64,000 bases of DNA. It comes from Chloroflexota bacterium. GTDB taxonomy: Bacteria > Chloroflexota > Limnocylindria > QHBO01. This document shows, piece after piece, positions 43,007 through 53,100 of the stretch. The position numbers and the translations under genes are program-made. The notes beneath the pieces are model-generated. The model made no database searches. It was not told where the DNA came from and saw only the letters and a list, made by a program, of their open reading frames with translations. Location: positions 248,001-312,000 of the forward strand of contig JAILWI010000001.1 in the NCBI GenBank assembly GCA_025699005.1, written 5' to 3'. Numbering within the stretch: position 1 is the stretch's first letter; every line of letters begins with the position of its first letter.

Positions 43007-44493
43007 CGACCACCGATCGACCCATGCGCGTGCGGATGGCGCCGAGCCCGACGGGCCCCCTGCACATCGGCACGGCGCGCACGAGCCTCTACAACTACCT
43101 GACGGCCCGCCATGAAGGTGGGACCTATGTGCTGCGCATCGAGGACACGGACACGGCGCGCAGCACCGTCGACTTCGAGCGCGACATCATCGACAACCTC
43201 CACTGGCTCGGCATCAGCTGGGACGAGGGTCCCCAGGTCGCGGGCGGCGACGACGTCGGTGCCCACGGCCCCTACCGGCAGAGCCAGCGGCTCGAGCGCT
43301 ACCGCGAGGAGTCGGCCCGCCTGCTCGAGTCAGGCGCCGCCTACCACTGCTGGTGCACCCCGGAGGAGCTCGAGGCGGTGAGGAAGGAGCAGGAGGCTCG
43401 AAAGGAGGCGCCGCGCTACAACCGCCGCTGCCTCAACCTCTCCGATGAAGAGCGCGCCGCCTTCGCGGCCGAGGGACGGCCGTCGGTCATCCGGTTCCGT
43501 GTCGAGGCCGAGCCGATTCGCTTCGACGACCTCGTCCGCGGTGAGGTCGAGTTCGACAACGCGCTGCTCGGTGACTTCGTCATCGTCCGCAACGACGGCA
43601 TGCCGCTCTACCACTTCGTCGTGGTGGTCGACGACGAGGCGATGGAGATCACCCACGTCATCCGCGGAGAGGACCACCTCTCGAACACGCCGAAGCACAT
43701 CGCCCTCATCCGCGCGCTGGGCTACCACGAGCCCCGCTTCGGGCACATCCCGCTCATCCTCAACGCCGATCGATCGAAGATGAGCAAGCGCAAGTCGCAG
43801 ACGTCGATGACCGCCTATCGCGAGGAGGGCTACCTGCCGGAGGCGATGGTCAACTTCCTCGCCTTCCTGGGCTGGTCGCCGGGAACCGAGGAGGAGGTCT
43901 TCACGCTCGACGAGCTGGAAGACCGATTCGAGCTGTCGAAGGTCCACAAGGGCGGTGCCATCTTCGACCGCGATCGCCTGGACCACCTGAACGGCGTCTA
44001 CATCCGGGCGCTGTCCGACGAGCAGCTGGCGCTGCGGCTTCGCGGGTGGGTCCCGGACGCGGTCCGCGACGACGATCTCCTCCACCTCGTTCCGCTCATC
44101 AAGGAGCGGCTCGTGAAGCTCGGCGACGCGCCGTCGCTCATCGGCTTCGTCTGGGAGCCCGACGAGGTCGTGGCCTCGTGGTACAGCCCCGAGCTGCTCC
44201 ATCCGAAAAAGGGCGGTCCGCCCGAGGCGCGCGCCGCACTCGAGGGAGCGCTTCGCGTGCTCGGTGAGCTCGACGATGCCGACTTCTCGGCCGACGTGCT
44301 CGAGCAGCGCTGCCGTGAGGCCGCCGATGACCTGGCGATGAAGGCCGGCGACTTCTTCACGCCGATCCGCGTGGCGATCACCGGACGCACCGTATCGCCG
44401 CCGCTCTTTGCGTCACTCGAGATGCTCGGCCGCGACCGGTCGCTGGCCCGTGTCGCCGACGCCATCGAGAAGCTCGCGGAGGTGGCCGCATGA
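43003..44493 (+). CDS. gltX: Glutamyl-tRNA synthetase
   Basis: 496-residue class I synthetase. RMAPSPTGPLHIGTART carries the HIGH-type motif (HIGT) and SKMSKRKSQTS the KMSKS-type motif. HWLGISWDEG and RKEAPRYNRRC are typical of bacterial GluRS. The C-terminal anticodon-binding cage (about 330-496) ends with LEMLGRDRSLARVADAI. Charging may extend to tRNA-Gln in organisms that use the amidotransferase route; no gatCAB genes are in the window. ATGA overlaps tie it to the genes on both sides (42299 and 44490). Confidence 0.96.
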   Translation: MTTTDRPMRVRMAPSPTGPLHIGTARTSLYNYLTARHEGGTYVLRIEDTDTARSTVDFERDIIDNLHWLGISWDEGPQVAGGDDVGAHGPYRQSQRLERYREESARLLESGAAYHCWCTPEELEAVRKEQEARKEAPRYNRRCLNLSDEERAAFAAEGRPSVIRFRVEAEPIRFDDLVRGEVEFDNALLGDFVIVRNDGMPLYHFVVVVDDEAMEITHVIRGEDHLSNTPKHIALIRALGYHEPRFGHIPLILNADRSKMSKRKSQTSMTAYREEGYLPEAMVNFLAFLGWSPGTEEEVFTLDELEDRFELSKVHKGGAIFDRDRLDHLNGVYIRALSDEQLALRLRGWVPDAVRDDDLLHLVPLIKERLVKLGDAPSLIGFVWEPDEVVASWYSPELLHPKKGGPPEARAALEGALRVLGELDDADFSADVLEQRCREAADDLAMKAGDFFTPIRVAITGRTVSPPLFASLEMLGRDRSLARVADAIEKLAEVAA

Positions 44494-45239
44494 GCGCTGA
44501 CGAGCCGCGACCGACGGAGGACGCTCCCGGCCTCGATGCGCTCATCGACGCGGACCTGGTGGTCCCCATCCGGTCGTCGACCGGCGCGACCCCGGACCAC
44601 GCGACGCTCGATGCGTCGGCCTTCCGTCACGGGACCGATGATGCCGGCGAGCGGTTCATCGCCGCCTTCACCTCGCCCGGAACGATGGCCGAGCTCGGTC
44701 CGCCCGGGAGCGACTCGATTCGCATCCCCGCACGTCTCCTGTTCGAGCGTGCCGATGCCGCGCAGGAGCGTGTCGTGGTCGATCCGGGGGCTCCGACCCA
44801 GGTCGAGGTGGCCGTCGGCGTCCTGCCGTTCCTCGCGGCCGGGATCGACCCGAACCGTCCGGATGCGCTGCGCGCCCGCCGGCCCCTGGGCGACCTGCCC
44901 TCGCTCGAGGTTCCCGAGCAGATCCCCGAGCCTTTTGGCCGGGAGCTGCTCGCCGCGTTCGGTGAGCTGCCGCAGGTCGAGCGCGCGTGGCTGCTCAGGG
45001 CCGGCACGGCCTGGACCGCGGGCATCCAGCTCCGTCCGGACGCCCTGCTCGCCGACTTCGATGCCGTCCGCAACCGGCTCCACGCCGTGGCGACCGAGCA
45101 CCTCGGCTCGCGCAGGCTGCTGGCCGTGACCGACCTCCGGGCACCGGCGCTCCGCGACATGTACGACGCGACCGCCGCGCCGTTCTACGTCCGGCACGAC
45201 GAGCACAAGTCGCTCCTGTCACGTCTCCTCGGCGGCTAG
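44490..45239 (+). CDS. SseB-family protein
   Basis: 249 residues. An SseB N-terminal domain (RFIAAFTSPGTMAELGPPG, IPARLLFERA) is followed by an SseB-C-like part (LPQVERAWLLRAGT, then LGSRRLLAVTDLR). The name comes from the E. coli gene whose overexpression affects serine sensitivity; molecular function is unknown. It starts in an ATGA overlap with gltX. Its TAG stop and that of the convergent alcohol dehydrogenase share one CTAG palindrome (45236-45239). Confidence 0.78.
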   Translation: MSADEPRPTEDAPGLDALIDADLVVPIRSSTGATPDHATLDASAFRHGTDDAGERFIAAFTSPGTMAELGPPGSDSIRIPARLLFERADAAQERVVVDPGAPTQVEVAVGVLPFLAAGIDPNRPDALRARRPLGDLPSLEVPEQIPEPFGRELLAAFGELPQVERAWLLRAGTAWTAGIQLRPDALLADFDAVRNRLHAVATEHLGSRRLLAVTDLRAPALRDMYDATAAPFYVRHDEHKSLLSRLLGG

Positions 45240-46261
45240 CCCCCCGGGACGAGGACGAGGCGCCCGTCGATCGACCCGGCTCGCAGCCGAGCGTGGGCAT
45301 CCAGGGCGCCCTCGAGAGGCATCGTTTCCGTCCGCCATTGGATGGCGTCCGTTTCAGCGAGCCGGACCACATCACGCAGGTCGCTCGCCGAGCCCCAGGC
45401 CACGGTGCTGAACCATGCCTCGACCGGCGGGCCGTCGAATCCGAAGCGCAGTGAGCCTCCCGCCTCACCGACGAGAAGGACGAGGCCGTCGGACGCGACA
45501 GCGCCCGACGCCAGGGCCAGCGTCTCGTCGGCGCCCACGAGGTCGAGCACGACGTCGGCGGGTCCTCCGAGCTCCGCCCGCACGCCTTCCGCGTCCGGCG
45601 CCATCAGCGTGTGATCGGCACCGAGCTCGCGTGCCCGCGTCAGCGGCCCCGGCGCGAGATCGACCGCCGCGACGGTCAGCCCCGAGCCCGCGTCGGGGAC
45701 CGTCCGCAGGTACTGGATCGCGAACTGGCCGAGCGCGCCCGCCCCGATGACGAGGACCCGCGCTCCATCCATCAGCCACGGCTCGGCACGGCGGACGGCC
45801 CGATACGGGGTCACGCCGGCATCGGCGAGTGGGGCGGCTCTCGCAGGCTCGAGACGCGTGAGCGGGACGAGGTGGCGCGCGTGGGGGACGAGCATCCATT
45901 CGGCATAGCCCCCGTCAGCCTGGAAGCCCGGCGCCGATGAGGCGGCGCAGCGCTGCTCGGCGCCCGCCGCGCATTCGCGGCAGGATCCGCAGCCCCACCC
46001 GCCGAACACGACGACCGGCGTCCCCGGCCCCGGGGCGTCCGTCGCGCCCGGACCTGCCGCCTCGACCCACCCGGCGACCTCGTGGCCGAGGGTCACCGGC
46101 AGGGCCACCCGGTCCTGCGTGCCGTCGACGATGTGCAGGTCGGTGTGGCAGACGCCGCAGCCACCGACGCGGACCAGGACCTCCGAACCCGACGGCTCGG
46201 GCCTCGGTACCTCCTCGAGACGGGGCGGCGTGCCCGGCTCGTGGGCGCGGACGGCGAGCAC
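45236..46261 (-). CDS. Zinc-dependent alcohol dehydrogenase
   Basis: 341 residues, MDR superfamily. Catalytic zinc ligands: Cys in GVCHTDLHIVDG and His in TLGHEVAGWV. The structural zinc loop CGSCRECAAGAEQRC has all four Cys. The NAD motif is VIGAGALGQFAIQYL. Close to the propanol-preferring/AdhA-like group. GTG start at 46261. Probably oxidises short-chain alcohols or reduces aldehydes in the cytosol. Downstream on the same strand of the peroxiredoxin-like and mutY genes. Confidence 0.92.
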   Translation of the reverse strand: MLAVRAHEPGTPPRLEEVPRPEPSGSEVLVRVGGCGVCHTDLHIVDGTQDRVALPVTLGHEVAGWVEAAGPGATDAPGPGTPVVVFGGWGCGSCRECAAGAEQRCAASSAPGFQADGGYAEWMLVPHARHLVPLTRLEPARAAPLADAGVTPYRAVRRAEPWLMDGARVLVIGAGALGQFAIQYLRTVPDAGSGLTVAAVDLAPGPLTRARELGADHTLMAPDAEGVRAELGGPADVVLDLVGADETLALASGAVASDGLVLLVGEAGGSLRFGFDGPPVEAWFSTVAWGSASDLRDVVRLAETDAIQWRTETMPLEGALDAHARLRAGSIDGRLVLVPGG

Positions 46262-46275
46262 GCCCGATCCGCGAC

Positions 46276-46794
46276 CTAGGATCCGGTCGAGGCGTCCTCG
46301 GCCGCGGCCGGGATCGGCTCGGAGAGCGCGTGGATGGCCTGGTCGACGAGCCCGTCCGGCGAGGTTGCGTCGAGCACGCCGCGCACGAAGCCCTCACGGT
46401 CGACGGCCAGGGCGACCGGTCGCGCGACGTTGACGTTGGGACCGTCCGCGACCGTCTCGACGCCGAGCACCTGGACCGCGCTGCGTCGCTCGTCACTGAG
46501 CAGGAGGAAGGGGAGGTCCTTGTCCTTCGCGAACGCCGTCTGCTGCTCCTCGGAATCGCAGCTGATCGCGGCGACGGCGATGCCGGCCTGGTGCAGCCGA
46601 TCGTGCCCCGCGGCGATCGCCTCGATCGCCTTCAGGCCGCGGCGCCGATCGGCGCCCTTCAGGGTCGGTGCGCCGAAGAAGAGGAGCAGCGACGGCTGCT
46701 TGGTGACGTGGCTGCGCAGGTTGAGGAGATATCCATCGGTCGCGCGCAGGCCGACCGAGGGGAGCGGATCGCCGACCGCCAGCTTCAGACTCAT
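46276..46794 (-). CDS. Peroxiredoxin-fold protein lacking the peroxidatic cysteine
   Basis: 172 residues, AhpC/TSA-type thioredoxin fold (GDPLPSVGLRATDG, LLLFFGAP, AISCDSEEQQTAFAKDKDLPFLLLSD). Where peroxiredoxins read T-x-x-C, this protein has APTLKGADRRRG and no Cys; the only cysteine is Cys79, on the strand that follows the long helix. It cannot act as a normal peroxidase. It may be a binding or regulatory protein, or a decaying paralogue. The start is translationally coupled (ATGA) to mutY, which suggests a link to oxidative DNA damage. Confidence 0.8.
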   Translation of the reverse strand: MSLKLAVGDPLPSVGLRATDGYLLNLRSHVTKQPSLLLFFGAPTLKGADRRRGLKAIEAIAAGHDRLHQAGIAVAAISCDSEEQQTAFAKDKDLPFLLLSDERRSAVQVLGVETVADGPNVNVARPVALAVDREGFVRGVLDATSPDGLVDQAIHALSEPIPAAAEDASTGS

Positions 46795-47699
46795 GCCCGG
46801 ATTGTAGCCGCGCCCAGCCGGACCATTCCGTCCCGCCGATGAACCAGTCCGTCGCGTTCGAGCCCGCCCAGGATGCGCTCCCACCCCGTCGGTGCGAGAC
46901 CTGGCCCGACGCGCGCGCGATCGCCGGCGATGGCGGCCAGCAGAGCCGCCTCGGCCAGCTCGTGAGCGGGTGCGGTCGCCAGGCGGTTCAGGACGGCACC
47001 GCGGTACGCGCGGCTGCTGCCCCGCAGAGGCGCCTGGCGCGGGACGGCGACGTGGGGGGCCGCGCCGCGGGATGGGCAACTGACGGCGATCGGGCAGATC
47101 TCGCACTCGGGGGAACGAGCGCGACAGATCCGCGCGCCGAACTCCATGCTCGCGTGGGTCCACGTGGCGGCCTCGCCGCCGTCGCCGGGAGCCGCCAGCG
47201 CATCGGCGAGGGTCTGGAGGCTGGCGGGGCGGTCGTCGACCGCGAAGCGGCGCAGGAGCCAGCGTCGCACGTTCGTATCGACGACGCCGGCCGGGATGCC
47301 GAACGCCAGCGACGCGACCGCGCGGGCGGTGTACGGACCGACGCCCGGCAGCGTCCGGAGGCCGACCACGTCACGCGGCCACCCGTCACGCGTGACGGCC
47401 GATGCCGCGCGCTGGAGTGACAGCGCTCGACGGTTGTAGCCGAGGCCGCTCCATTCGGCCAGGACCTCCGCAGACGACGCCGCTGCGAGTGCCGCGGCGC
47501 TCGGGAAGCGGGCCATGAACCGCGGGAAACGCTCGACCACGCGTGACGCCTGGGTCTGCTGGAGCATCACCTCGCTCACGAGCACCGCGTACGGGTCGCG
47601 GGTGGCACGCCACGGGAAGTCGCGGTGCGCCACGGCGTACCAGCCGAGCAGGGCGTCCCTGACCCTTCGAAGGGACGCGGGAGCGGGCGGTGCGGTCAC
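46791..47699 (-). CDS. mutY: A/G-specific adenine glycosylase MutY
   Basis: 302 residues from GTG 47699. Removes adenine mispaired with 8-oxoguanine. The helix-hairpin-helix LRTLPGVGPYTARAVASLA, catalytic Glu in VSEVMLQQT and Asp in GVVDTNVRR, and the 4Fe-4S loop C-x6-C-x2-C-x5-C (CRARSPECEICPIAVSC) are all present. The usual C-terminal NUDIX-like 8-oxoG-recognition domain is short or missing (the family average is about 350 residues), so lesion recognition may be weaker. The cluster is a client of the SUF system in this window. Confidence 0.93.
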   Translation of the reverse strand: MTAPPAPASLRRVRDALLGWYAVAHRDFPWRATRDPYAVLVSEVMLQQTQASRVVERFPRFMARFPSAAALAAASSAEVLAEWSGLGYNRRALSLQRAASAVTRDGWPRDVVGLRTLPGVGPYTARAVASLAFGIPAGVVDTNVRRWLLRRFAVDDRPASLQTLADALAAPGDGGEAATWTHASMEFGARICRARSPECEICPIAVSCPSRGAAPHVAVPRQAPLRGSSRAYRGAVLNRLATAPAHELAEAALLAAIAGDRARVGPGLAPTGWERILGGLERDGLVHRRDGMVRLGAATIRA

Positions 47700-47763
47700 G
47701 GGCCGCGATCGTAGCGGATCGCCTCCGACGCATCGGCGCCATGGTGCGCTACCGTTGCGAGCC

Positions 47764-48543
47764 ATGAGCTACCGGCTGCTCTGCCTCGATGCGGGCTTCA
47801 CCCTGCTCTCGCCGCGCCGGACACTGGCCGATGCCCTGTCCGGTGTGCTGGCGCGTGACGGCCACGCCGTCACCGAGGACGAGATGCGCGCGGCCTGGGA
47901 GCAGTCCGACCGGTTCTTCTGGGACGAGTATCACCGGCCGGGCAACGACACGTGGACCGATGACGGTCGCATCGACGACTACTGGCGTCGCTACCACGGC
48001 GCCATGCTCGAGCGCCTCGGGGTCGAGGCCCAGCGCGAGCTCCTGGATCGGATCCTGGCCAGCCAGTTCGCCACGGGCGCGTGGGAGCTCTATCCGGATG
48101 TCGAGCCGATGCTGCGACGAGTGCGCGAGCTGGGCATCACGGTCGGGATCGTGAGCGACTGGGGCTCGAACCTGCGAGGGATCACGCGTGAGCTCGGCCT
48201 GGACGACCTCCTCGATTTCGTGCTCCCGTCGGGTGCCGTGGGCCTCGCGAAGCCGAATCCGGCATTCTTCCGGGTGGCGCTCGAGCATGCGGGCGTCGGT
48301 CCCGAGGAGGCGCTCATGGTCGGCGACTCGTACCGGGCCGATGTCCTGGGCGCGTGGAGCGCCGGAATGCATGCCGTCTGGCTCGACCGCTCCGAGGGGG
48401 TACGGATCACGCCCGACGACGAGCCCTCCCCGGCGGACGTCCGCGTGGTGCGCTCGCTCGATGAGCTGCCCGAGATCGTGCGCTCCGGGGAATCGCTGCC
48501 GCGTGGCGAGGTGGCCACCGCCGACTCCTCGGCGATCGGCTGA
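47764..48543 (+). CDS. HAD-IA family hydrolase
   Basis: 259 residues. The nucleophile block is LLCLDAGFTLL (the second acid is Gly, as in several HAD-IA members), motif II VGIVSDWGSN, motif III GLAKPNPAFF and motif IV MVGDSYRADVLG. A cap domain spans about 20-100. Most likely a small-molecule phosphatase. Divergent from mutY with 64 bases between starts, followed by the aspartokinase-like gene. Substrate unknown; the last 40 residues are acidic and non-conserved in appearance. Confidence 0.85.
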   Translation: MSYRLLCLDAGFTLLSPRRTLADALSGVLARDGHAVTEDEMRAAWEQSDRFFWDEYHRPGNDTWTDDGRIDDYWRRYHGAMLERLGVEAQRELLDRILASQFATGAWELYPDVEPMLRRVRELGITVGIVSDWGSNLRGITRELGLDDLLDFVLPSGAVGLAKPNPAFFRVALEHAGVGPEEALMVGDSYRADVLGAWSAGMHAVWLDRSEGVRITPDDEPSPADVRVVRSLDELPEIVRSGESLPRGEVATADSSAIG

Positions 48544-48551
48544 GGCCGAGC

Positions 48552-49586
48552 GTGACGAGGTCAACGGCGCCGCGCTCGAACGTGGTGATCGACAAGTTCG
48601 GTGGATCGGTCCTTCGCCGGCCGGAGGACATCGCCGCGGCGGTGGACGTGGTCGTCCGGCAGCGCGAGGCGGGCATGCGCCCGGTGGTCGTGGTGAGTGC
48701 GTTCGAGGGCGTCACCGACACGATCCTTGGAGCGGCTCGCGTGCTCATGCCGGACCGCGGTGAATCGCTGCGGGAGCCGGCCCAGGCCCCCGACTCCGGG
48801 CTGGCCCGCGAGACGGATCGTGCGCTGGCCACCGGTGAGGCCCTCTCCGCCGCCCTCTTCGCACTGGGGCTCCAGGTCCGCGGAATCCCGGCTCGTTCGT
48901 TCTCGGGTGCCGAGGCGGGGATCCGCACCGCCGCCGCGCACCTGGGAGCCGAGGTGCGGCGCGTCCTGTCACGCCCCCTGCGCAGCGCACTCGCCGACGG
49001 GCTGGTGCCGGTGGTCGCCGGGTTCCAGGGGATCGGCACGCACGGGGAGCTGACGACGCTCGGTCGCGGGGGCACCGACCTCTCGGCCGTCGCCCTGGCC
49101 GTCGCGCTGCGCGCCGACCGCTGCGAGCTGTTCAAGGACGTCGGCGGCGTGCTCGAGGCGGATCCGCACCTCGTTCCCGGCGCGCGCTTCCTGCCGGTCG
49201 TCGACGCGCTCCAGCTCGAGCTGCTCGCGGAGCTCGGTGCGGAAGTCGTGCACCCGGTTGCGGTGCGTCGCGCACGGCGCGGGCGGCTGCGCCTCGTGGT
49301 GCGGGCGCTCGACGATGACGCACCCCAGACGATCGTCCGACCGACGCGCGACGACGATGGAGTCCTCATGCTGGCCGTCGACCGCAAGGACCGCGTGGCC
49401 CGCATCAGCCTCGTAGGGCCGCCATCGATGCTGCCCGAGGTCCTGCCGCTGCCGGCTCACGGCGAAGGCGCGTTCGACGAAGGCGGGATGCGCGTCGTGT
49501 GGGCGGAGGTGCCACTGGCCTCGGCGACATCGGCCGCCCGGTCGGTGCACGCGTCGTTCATGTACCGGGACCCTACGGCGCCCTGA
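48552..49586 (+). CDS. lysC: Aspartate kinase, shortened regulatory region
   Basis: 344 residues, GTG start. The amino-acid-kinase core is complete: IDKFGGSVL, TTLGRGGTDLSAVALA, and CELFKDVGGVLEADPHLVPGARF. It phosphorylates aspartate for Thr/Lys/Met synthesis. Normal enzymes have about 400-460 residues with two ACT domains; here only about 80 residues remain after the core, enough for one degenerate ACT (VARISLVGPPSMLPEVL). Feedback control may therefore be lost or different. Homoserine kinase lies at 53101. GTG start selected because it gives the first full core strand. Confidence 0.85.
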   Translation: MTRSTAPRSNVVIDKFGGSVLRRPEDIAAAVDVVVRQREAGMRPVVVVSAFEGVTDTILGAARVLMPDRGESLREPAQAPDSGLARETDRALATGEALSAALFALGLQVRGIPARSFSGAEAGIRTAAAHLGAEVRRVLSRPLRSALADGLVPVVAGFQGIGTHGELTTLGRGGTDLSAVALAVALRADRCELFKDVGGVLEADPHLVPGARFLPVVDALQLELLAELGAEVVHPVAVRRARRGRLRLVVRALDDDAPQTIVRPTRDDDGVLMLAVDRKDRVARISLVGPPSMLPEVLPLPAHGEGAFDEGGMRVVWAEVPLASATSAARSVHASFMYRDPTAP

Positions 49587-50019
49587 ACGTCACCTCTGCC
49601 TCGGCCGCCGGCTGGCAGATGCCACGCGGCGGCGGCATCTCGTCGAGCTCTGGCGCGAGGTGGGTCTGGCGCTCGATGGTTCGGCCGCTCGCGAAGACGA
49701 GCGTGACGGCGTCGGCCGACAGGCCATGGGTCCATGCGTAGCCGAAGCGCGCCTGGACCGCGTTGGGCGTCGCGCTCGGCGGGAAGAGGCAGGCCTGGGA
49801 CCACGCGAAGTCCGTGAACTCCGCCAGGAGCACCGGTTCGCCCGGCGCCTCGCGAGCCGCCGCTTCGATGCGATCTCCCAGGCCCTCATCGATCGACGCT
49901 CCCCGGATCAACAGCGTGACGCCGCCCAGGATGACCAGTGCGATCGCGGCGATGCCGACCGTGCGCACCCACGTGCGCCTCAGGGGTTCGCCGAAGTCGG
50001 GGTTCGCCCGCACGACCAT
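49573..50019 (-). CDS. Single-pass membrane protein of unknown function
   Basis: 148 residues. A short basic N-terminus (VRANPDFGEPLRRTWVRT) precedes one transmembrane helix (VGIAAIALVILGGVTLLI), then an extracytoplasmic domain of about 110 residues with two cysteines (QACLFPP and GICQP) that may pair. The shape resembles small anchored sensors, but no family is recognised. Start chosen at ATG 50019. The 3' end overlaps the convergent aspartokinase gene by 14 bases. Confidence 0.6.
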   Translation of the reverse strand: MVVRANPDFGEPLRRTWVRTVGIAAIALVILGGVTLLIRGASIDEGLGDRIEAAAREAPGEPVLLAEFTDFAWSQACLFPPSATPNAVQARFGYAWTHGLSADAVTLVFASGRTIERQTHLAPELDEMPPPRGICQPAAEAEVTFRAP

Positions 50020-50077
50020 GAGACCCGCATCATAGATCGCCCCGGGCGTATCCCGGCCAGGGCCGCCGAGGCCCACG

Positions 50078-51040
50078 TCAGGTGGCCACGGCCTCGTGCT
50101 CGGCCACCGACGGGCGCTGGCCGCCCAGCTGGAGCACGACGGCGGCGACGAGGATGAGCGCTCCTCCGATGAGCTGGGTCGCACCCGGCTGCTCGCCGAG
50201 CAGCCACGCGGCGAGGGCCACACCGACGACCGGCTCGAGGGTGGCGAGGATGGCCGCCCGGGGTGCACCGAGCATGCGGATCCCGGTGATGAACGCCAGC
50301 GTCGGGATCGCGGCGCCGACGAAGCCAGCGACCAGCACCGGCCAGAGCGCGCCGATCGACTCGACCGGGGCGGCGAGGGACGACAGCTGCCCGGTGGCGG
50401 TGGCGATGACGACGTAGCCGAGGGCCGCGCCGCCCATGGTGAGCGCGGCGGACTCGATCGGCGGGATGCGAGCGAACCCGTGCCGGGCGGCCAGCACGTA
50501 GAACGCCTGGGTCAGGGCCGCGAGGAATGAGAGCCCGATCCCGAGCGCGTCGAGCTGTCCGAGATCGCCCGATCCGGTGAGCGTGAGCACGAGACCGAAC
50601 ATCGCAAGGCCCAGCGCCCCCCAGCGGACCGGGTCGAGACGATCGCCGAACCAGAGCACCGACGCGATGGCCACGAAGGCCGGGTAGCTGTAGAAGACGA
50701 GCAGCGCGAGACCGATCTCGATGCGCACGAAGGCGATGAACATCGCCAGGTTGAGGACCAGGTTCGCCATCGATGCGGTGCCGATGAACCACCGGTCGCG
50801 CGTCTGGATCGCGCGGATGCCCAGCGGCCGCCGCCCGGCGATCTGCCGCAGCGAAAGCAGGAGCAGGAGCATGACCGACGCGCCGATCGCCGCGCGCCAC
50901 GCCACGATCGCGAGCGATCCGACGCCCGCGTCGTCCGCGAAGCGCGTGACCGGGCCGAGGGTTCCGAAGCAGACGGCGGCCAGGACGACGAGGCCCGCCC
51001 CGGCGAGGCCGGAGCTGCCGTCGCGGGAGCGGTCGGTCAC
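50078..51040 (-). CDS. EamA-family (DMT) transporter
   Basis: 320 residues with ten hydrophobic helices in two EamA repeats: repeat one from about 12-150 ([17 protein letters not shown]...), repeat two 165-305 ([20 protein letters not shown]..., [26 protein letters not shown]). The E-P-V helix of the second repeat is typical. Drug/metabolite exporter of unknown substrate. GTG start in a 4-base overlap with the ABC-F gene stop; the two are co-transcribed. Confidence 0.9.
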   Translation of the reverse strand: MTDRSRDGSSGLAGAGLVVLAAVCFGTLGPVTRFADDAGVGSLAIVAWRAAIGASVMLLLLLSLRQIAGRRPLGIRAIQTRDRWFIGTASMANLVLNLAMFIAFVRIEIGLALLVFYSYPAFVAIASVLWFGDRLDPVRWGALGLAMFGLVLTLTGSGDLGQLDALGIGLSFLAALTQAFYVLAARHGFARIPPIESAALTMGGAALGYVVIATATGQLSSLAAPVESIGALWPVLVAGFVGAAIPTLAFITGIRMLGAPRAAILATLEPVVGVALAAWLLGEQPGATQLIGGALILVAAVVLQLGGQRPSVAEHEAVAT

Positions 51041-53040
51041 TCGGTCGCGACCAGCTGGGGCGCGTCCGCCGCCTCGAGCTCGCCGCGCAATCGCTCCAGC
51101 TCCGGGCCGATCGACTCGGCCCGGTCGCGAAGCTGGTTGTGACGCTCGACGAGGCGCTTCACGAGTGACGCATCGGCGTAGATGGAGGGATCGGCGAGGC
51201 GCTCGGTGATCTCCGACAGCTCCGCGTCGACGGCGGTCGCCTCGGCCTCGAGTCGCGCGAGGCCGGCACGCAGGTCGCGGGTCTGGCGGTGGCGCCGATT
51301 GCGCTCCTCGGCCTCGCGCCGCCGCCGCTCGGCGGCTGCCGCCGCGGATTCCCGTGGCTTCGGCGCATCGGCGACGACCCCGCGGGGCGTGGAGCGCGTG
51401 CCCTCGACGGCACCCCGCGTCTCGATGTCGACGCCGCGCTTCGCCGCGTAGTACTCGAAGTCGCCGGGGTACACGACCGCCTTGCCGTCATTGACCTCGA
51501 TGATCGTGTCCGCCACCGACCGGATGAGGTACCGGTCGTGCGTGATGAGCACGATCGTGCCGCTGAACGCATTGAGCGCGTCCTCGAGCACGTCCCGCGA
51601 CTGGATGTCGAGATGGTTCGTGGGCTCGTCGAGGCAGAGCAGGTTCGCCGGATCGGCGAGCAGCTTGGCCAGGGCGAGCCGGGTCTGCTCCCCGCCGGAC
51701 AGGACGCCGACCTGCTTGTCGACCGCGGGGCCGCTGAACAGGAACGCACCCAGCAGCTTGCGCATGTCGGTGGTGGACATCATCGGCGCCGCGTCGTTCA
51801 GCTCGTTGAAGACCGTGTTCTCCGGGTTCAGCGCCTCGATCTGATGCTGGGCGAAGTACGCGACGCGCACGTTCGAGCCGAGCTCCCGGGTGCCGCCCTC
51901 GAACGGGAGGACCCCGGCCAGGATCTTCAGGAGCGTCGACTTTCCGGCGCCGTTCGGCCCGATGAGGGCCACCTTCTGCCCTCGTTCGAGCTGCAGGTCG
52001 AGGTCGCCGGCGTAGACGACGTTGTCGCCGTAGCGCTTCTCGATCCGGTCCAGGGTGATCACCGTCCGGCCGCTGCGAGGCGGCTCCGGGAAGCGGAACT
52101 TCACCGATCGGCTGCGCGCGCCGGGTGAGGCGACGCGATCCAGCTTCTCGAGCGCCTTCACGCGCGACTGGACCTGGCGGGCCTTGGATGCCTTGTAGCG
52201 GAAGCGGTCGATGAACGCCTGGGTGTGGGCGATCTTGCGCTGCTGGTTCTTCGCCGCCGCCTCGAGCTGCGCCATCCGCTCGCTCCGCTGCTCGACGAAC
52301 TCGGCGTAGTCACCGACGTACTCGGTGGCCTGGCCATCGTGGAGCTCGAGGACGCGATTCGCGACCTCGTTGATGAAGTCGCGGTCGTGGCTGACCAGGA
52401 CGATCGCTCCGGCGTACACGGCCAGGAATCCCTGGAGCCACTCGACCGATGCCAGGTCGAGGTGGTTGGTCGGCTCGTCGAGGAGCAGGACGTCCGGGTT
52501 CTGGAGCAGGAGCCGGGCGAGCGCCACGCGCATCATCCACCCGCCGCTGAACTCGCCCATGTCGCGCTCGACGTCCGCGTCCGCGAAGCCGAGCCCGGCG
52601 AGGATGCGTCGAGCCTCGGCCTCGAGCCCGTAGCCGCCCATGGCCTCGAACCGATGCTGGAGCCGGCCGTACTCGTCCATCAGCTCGGCGAGCTCGTCCT
52701 CGTCGTCGCTGTCGCTGAGCTCGAGCTCGATGTGTCGCATGCGCCGCTCGATGCCGCTGACCTCGCCGGCGCCGCCCATCACCTCGGCCAGCACGGTCCG
52801 CCCGCGCGTCTCCGCCACCTCCTGGCGCAGGTAGCCGATGACGGTGTCGCGGGCGCGCGTGATCGTCCCGGCGTCCGGCTCCTGGTCGCCGGTGATGAGC
52901 TCGAGAAGCGTCGTCTTGCCCGCACCGTTGGGCCCGACGATCGCAATGCGTCGCCCGGCGCTGATCATCAGGCCGACGCCGCTGAAGAGATGCTGGGCCG
53001 CGTGGCTCTTCGACACGCCGGCCATGGTCACGAGGCTCAT
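51037..53040 (-). CDS. ABC-F family translation/ribosome-associated ATPase
   Basis: 667 residues with two soluble ABC cassettes and no membrane part. The first has [26 protein letters not shown] and [12 protein letters not shown]; the second [26 protein letters not shown] and [12 protein letters not shown]. Between them is the charged P-site-tRNA-interacting linker ([16 protein letters not shown]...). A C-terminal coiled coil (about 590-660) is rich in Glu/Arg. Uup/EttA-like; probably acts on stalled or special ribosomes. Antibiotic resistance is a subset role that cannot be read from the sequence. Confidence 0.93.
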   Translation of the reverse strand: MSLVTMAGVSKSHAAQHLFSGVGLMISAGRRIAIVGPNGAGKTTLLELITGDQEPDAGTITRARDTVIGYLRQEVAETRGRTVLAEVMGGAGEVSGIERRMRHIELELSDSDDEDELAELMDEYGRLQHRFEAMGGYGLEAEARRILAGLGFADADVERDMGEFSGGWMMRVALARLLLQNPDVLLLDEPTNHLDLASVEWLQGFLAVYAGAIVLVSHDRDFINEVANRVLELHDGQATEYVGDYAEFVEQRSERMAQLEAAAKNQQRKIAHTQAFIDRFRYKASKARQVQSRVKALEKLDRVASPGARSRSVKFRFPEPPRSGRTVITLDRIEKRYGDNVVYAGDLDLQLERGQKVALIGPNGAGKSTLLKILAGVLPFEGGTRELGSNVRVAYFAQHQIEALNPENTVFNELNDAAPMMSTTDMRKLLGAFLFSGPAVDKQVGVLSGGEQTRLALAKLLADPANLLCLDEPTNHLDIQSRDVLEDALNAFSGTIVLITHDRYLIRSVADTIIEVNDGKAVVYPGDFEYYAAKRGVDIETRGAVEGTRSTPRGVVADAPKPRESAAAAAERRRREAEERNRRHRQTRDLRAGLARLEAEATAVDAELSEITERLADPSIYADASLVKRLVERHNQLRDRAESIGPELERLRGELEAADAPQLVATE

Positions 53041-53100
53041 GGGGCGCTCGAATGGTAGTGGCCGATGCGAAACGCCGCCACGGGGCGGACGGACGACCCG

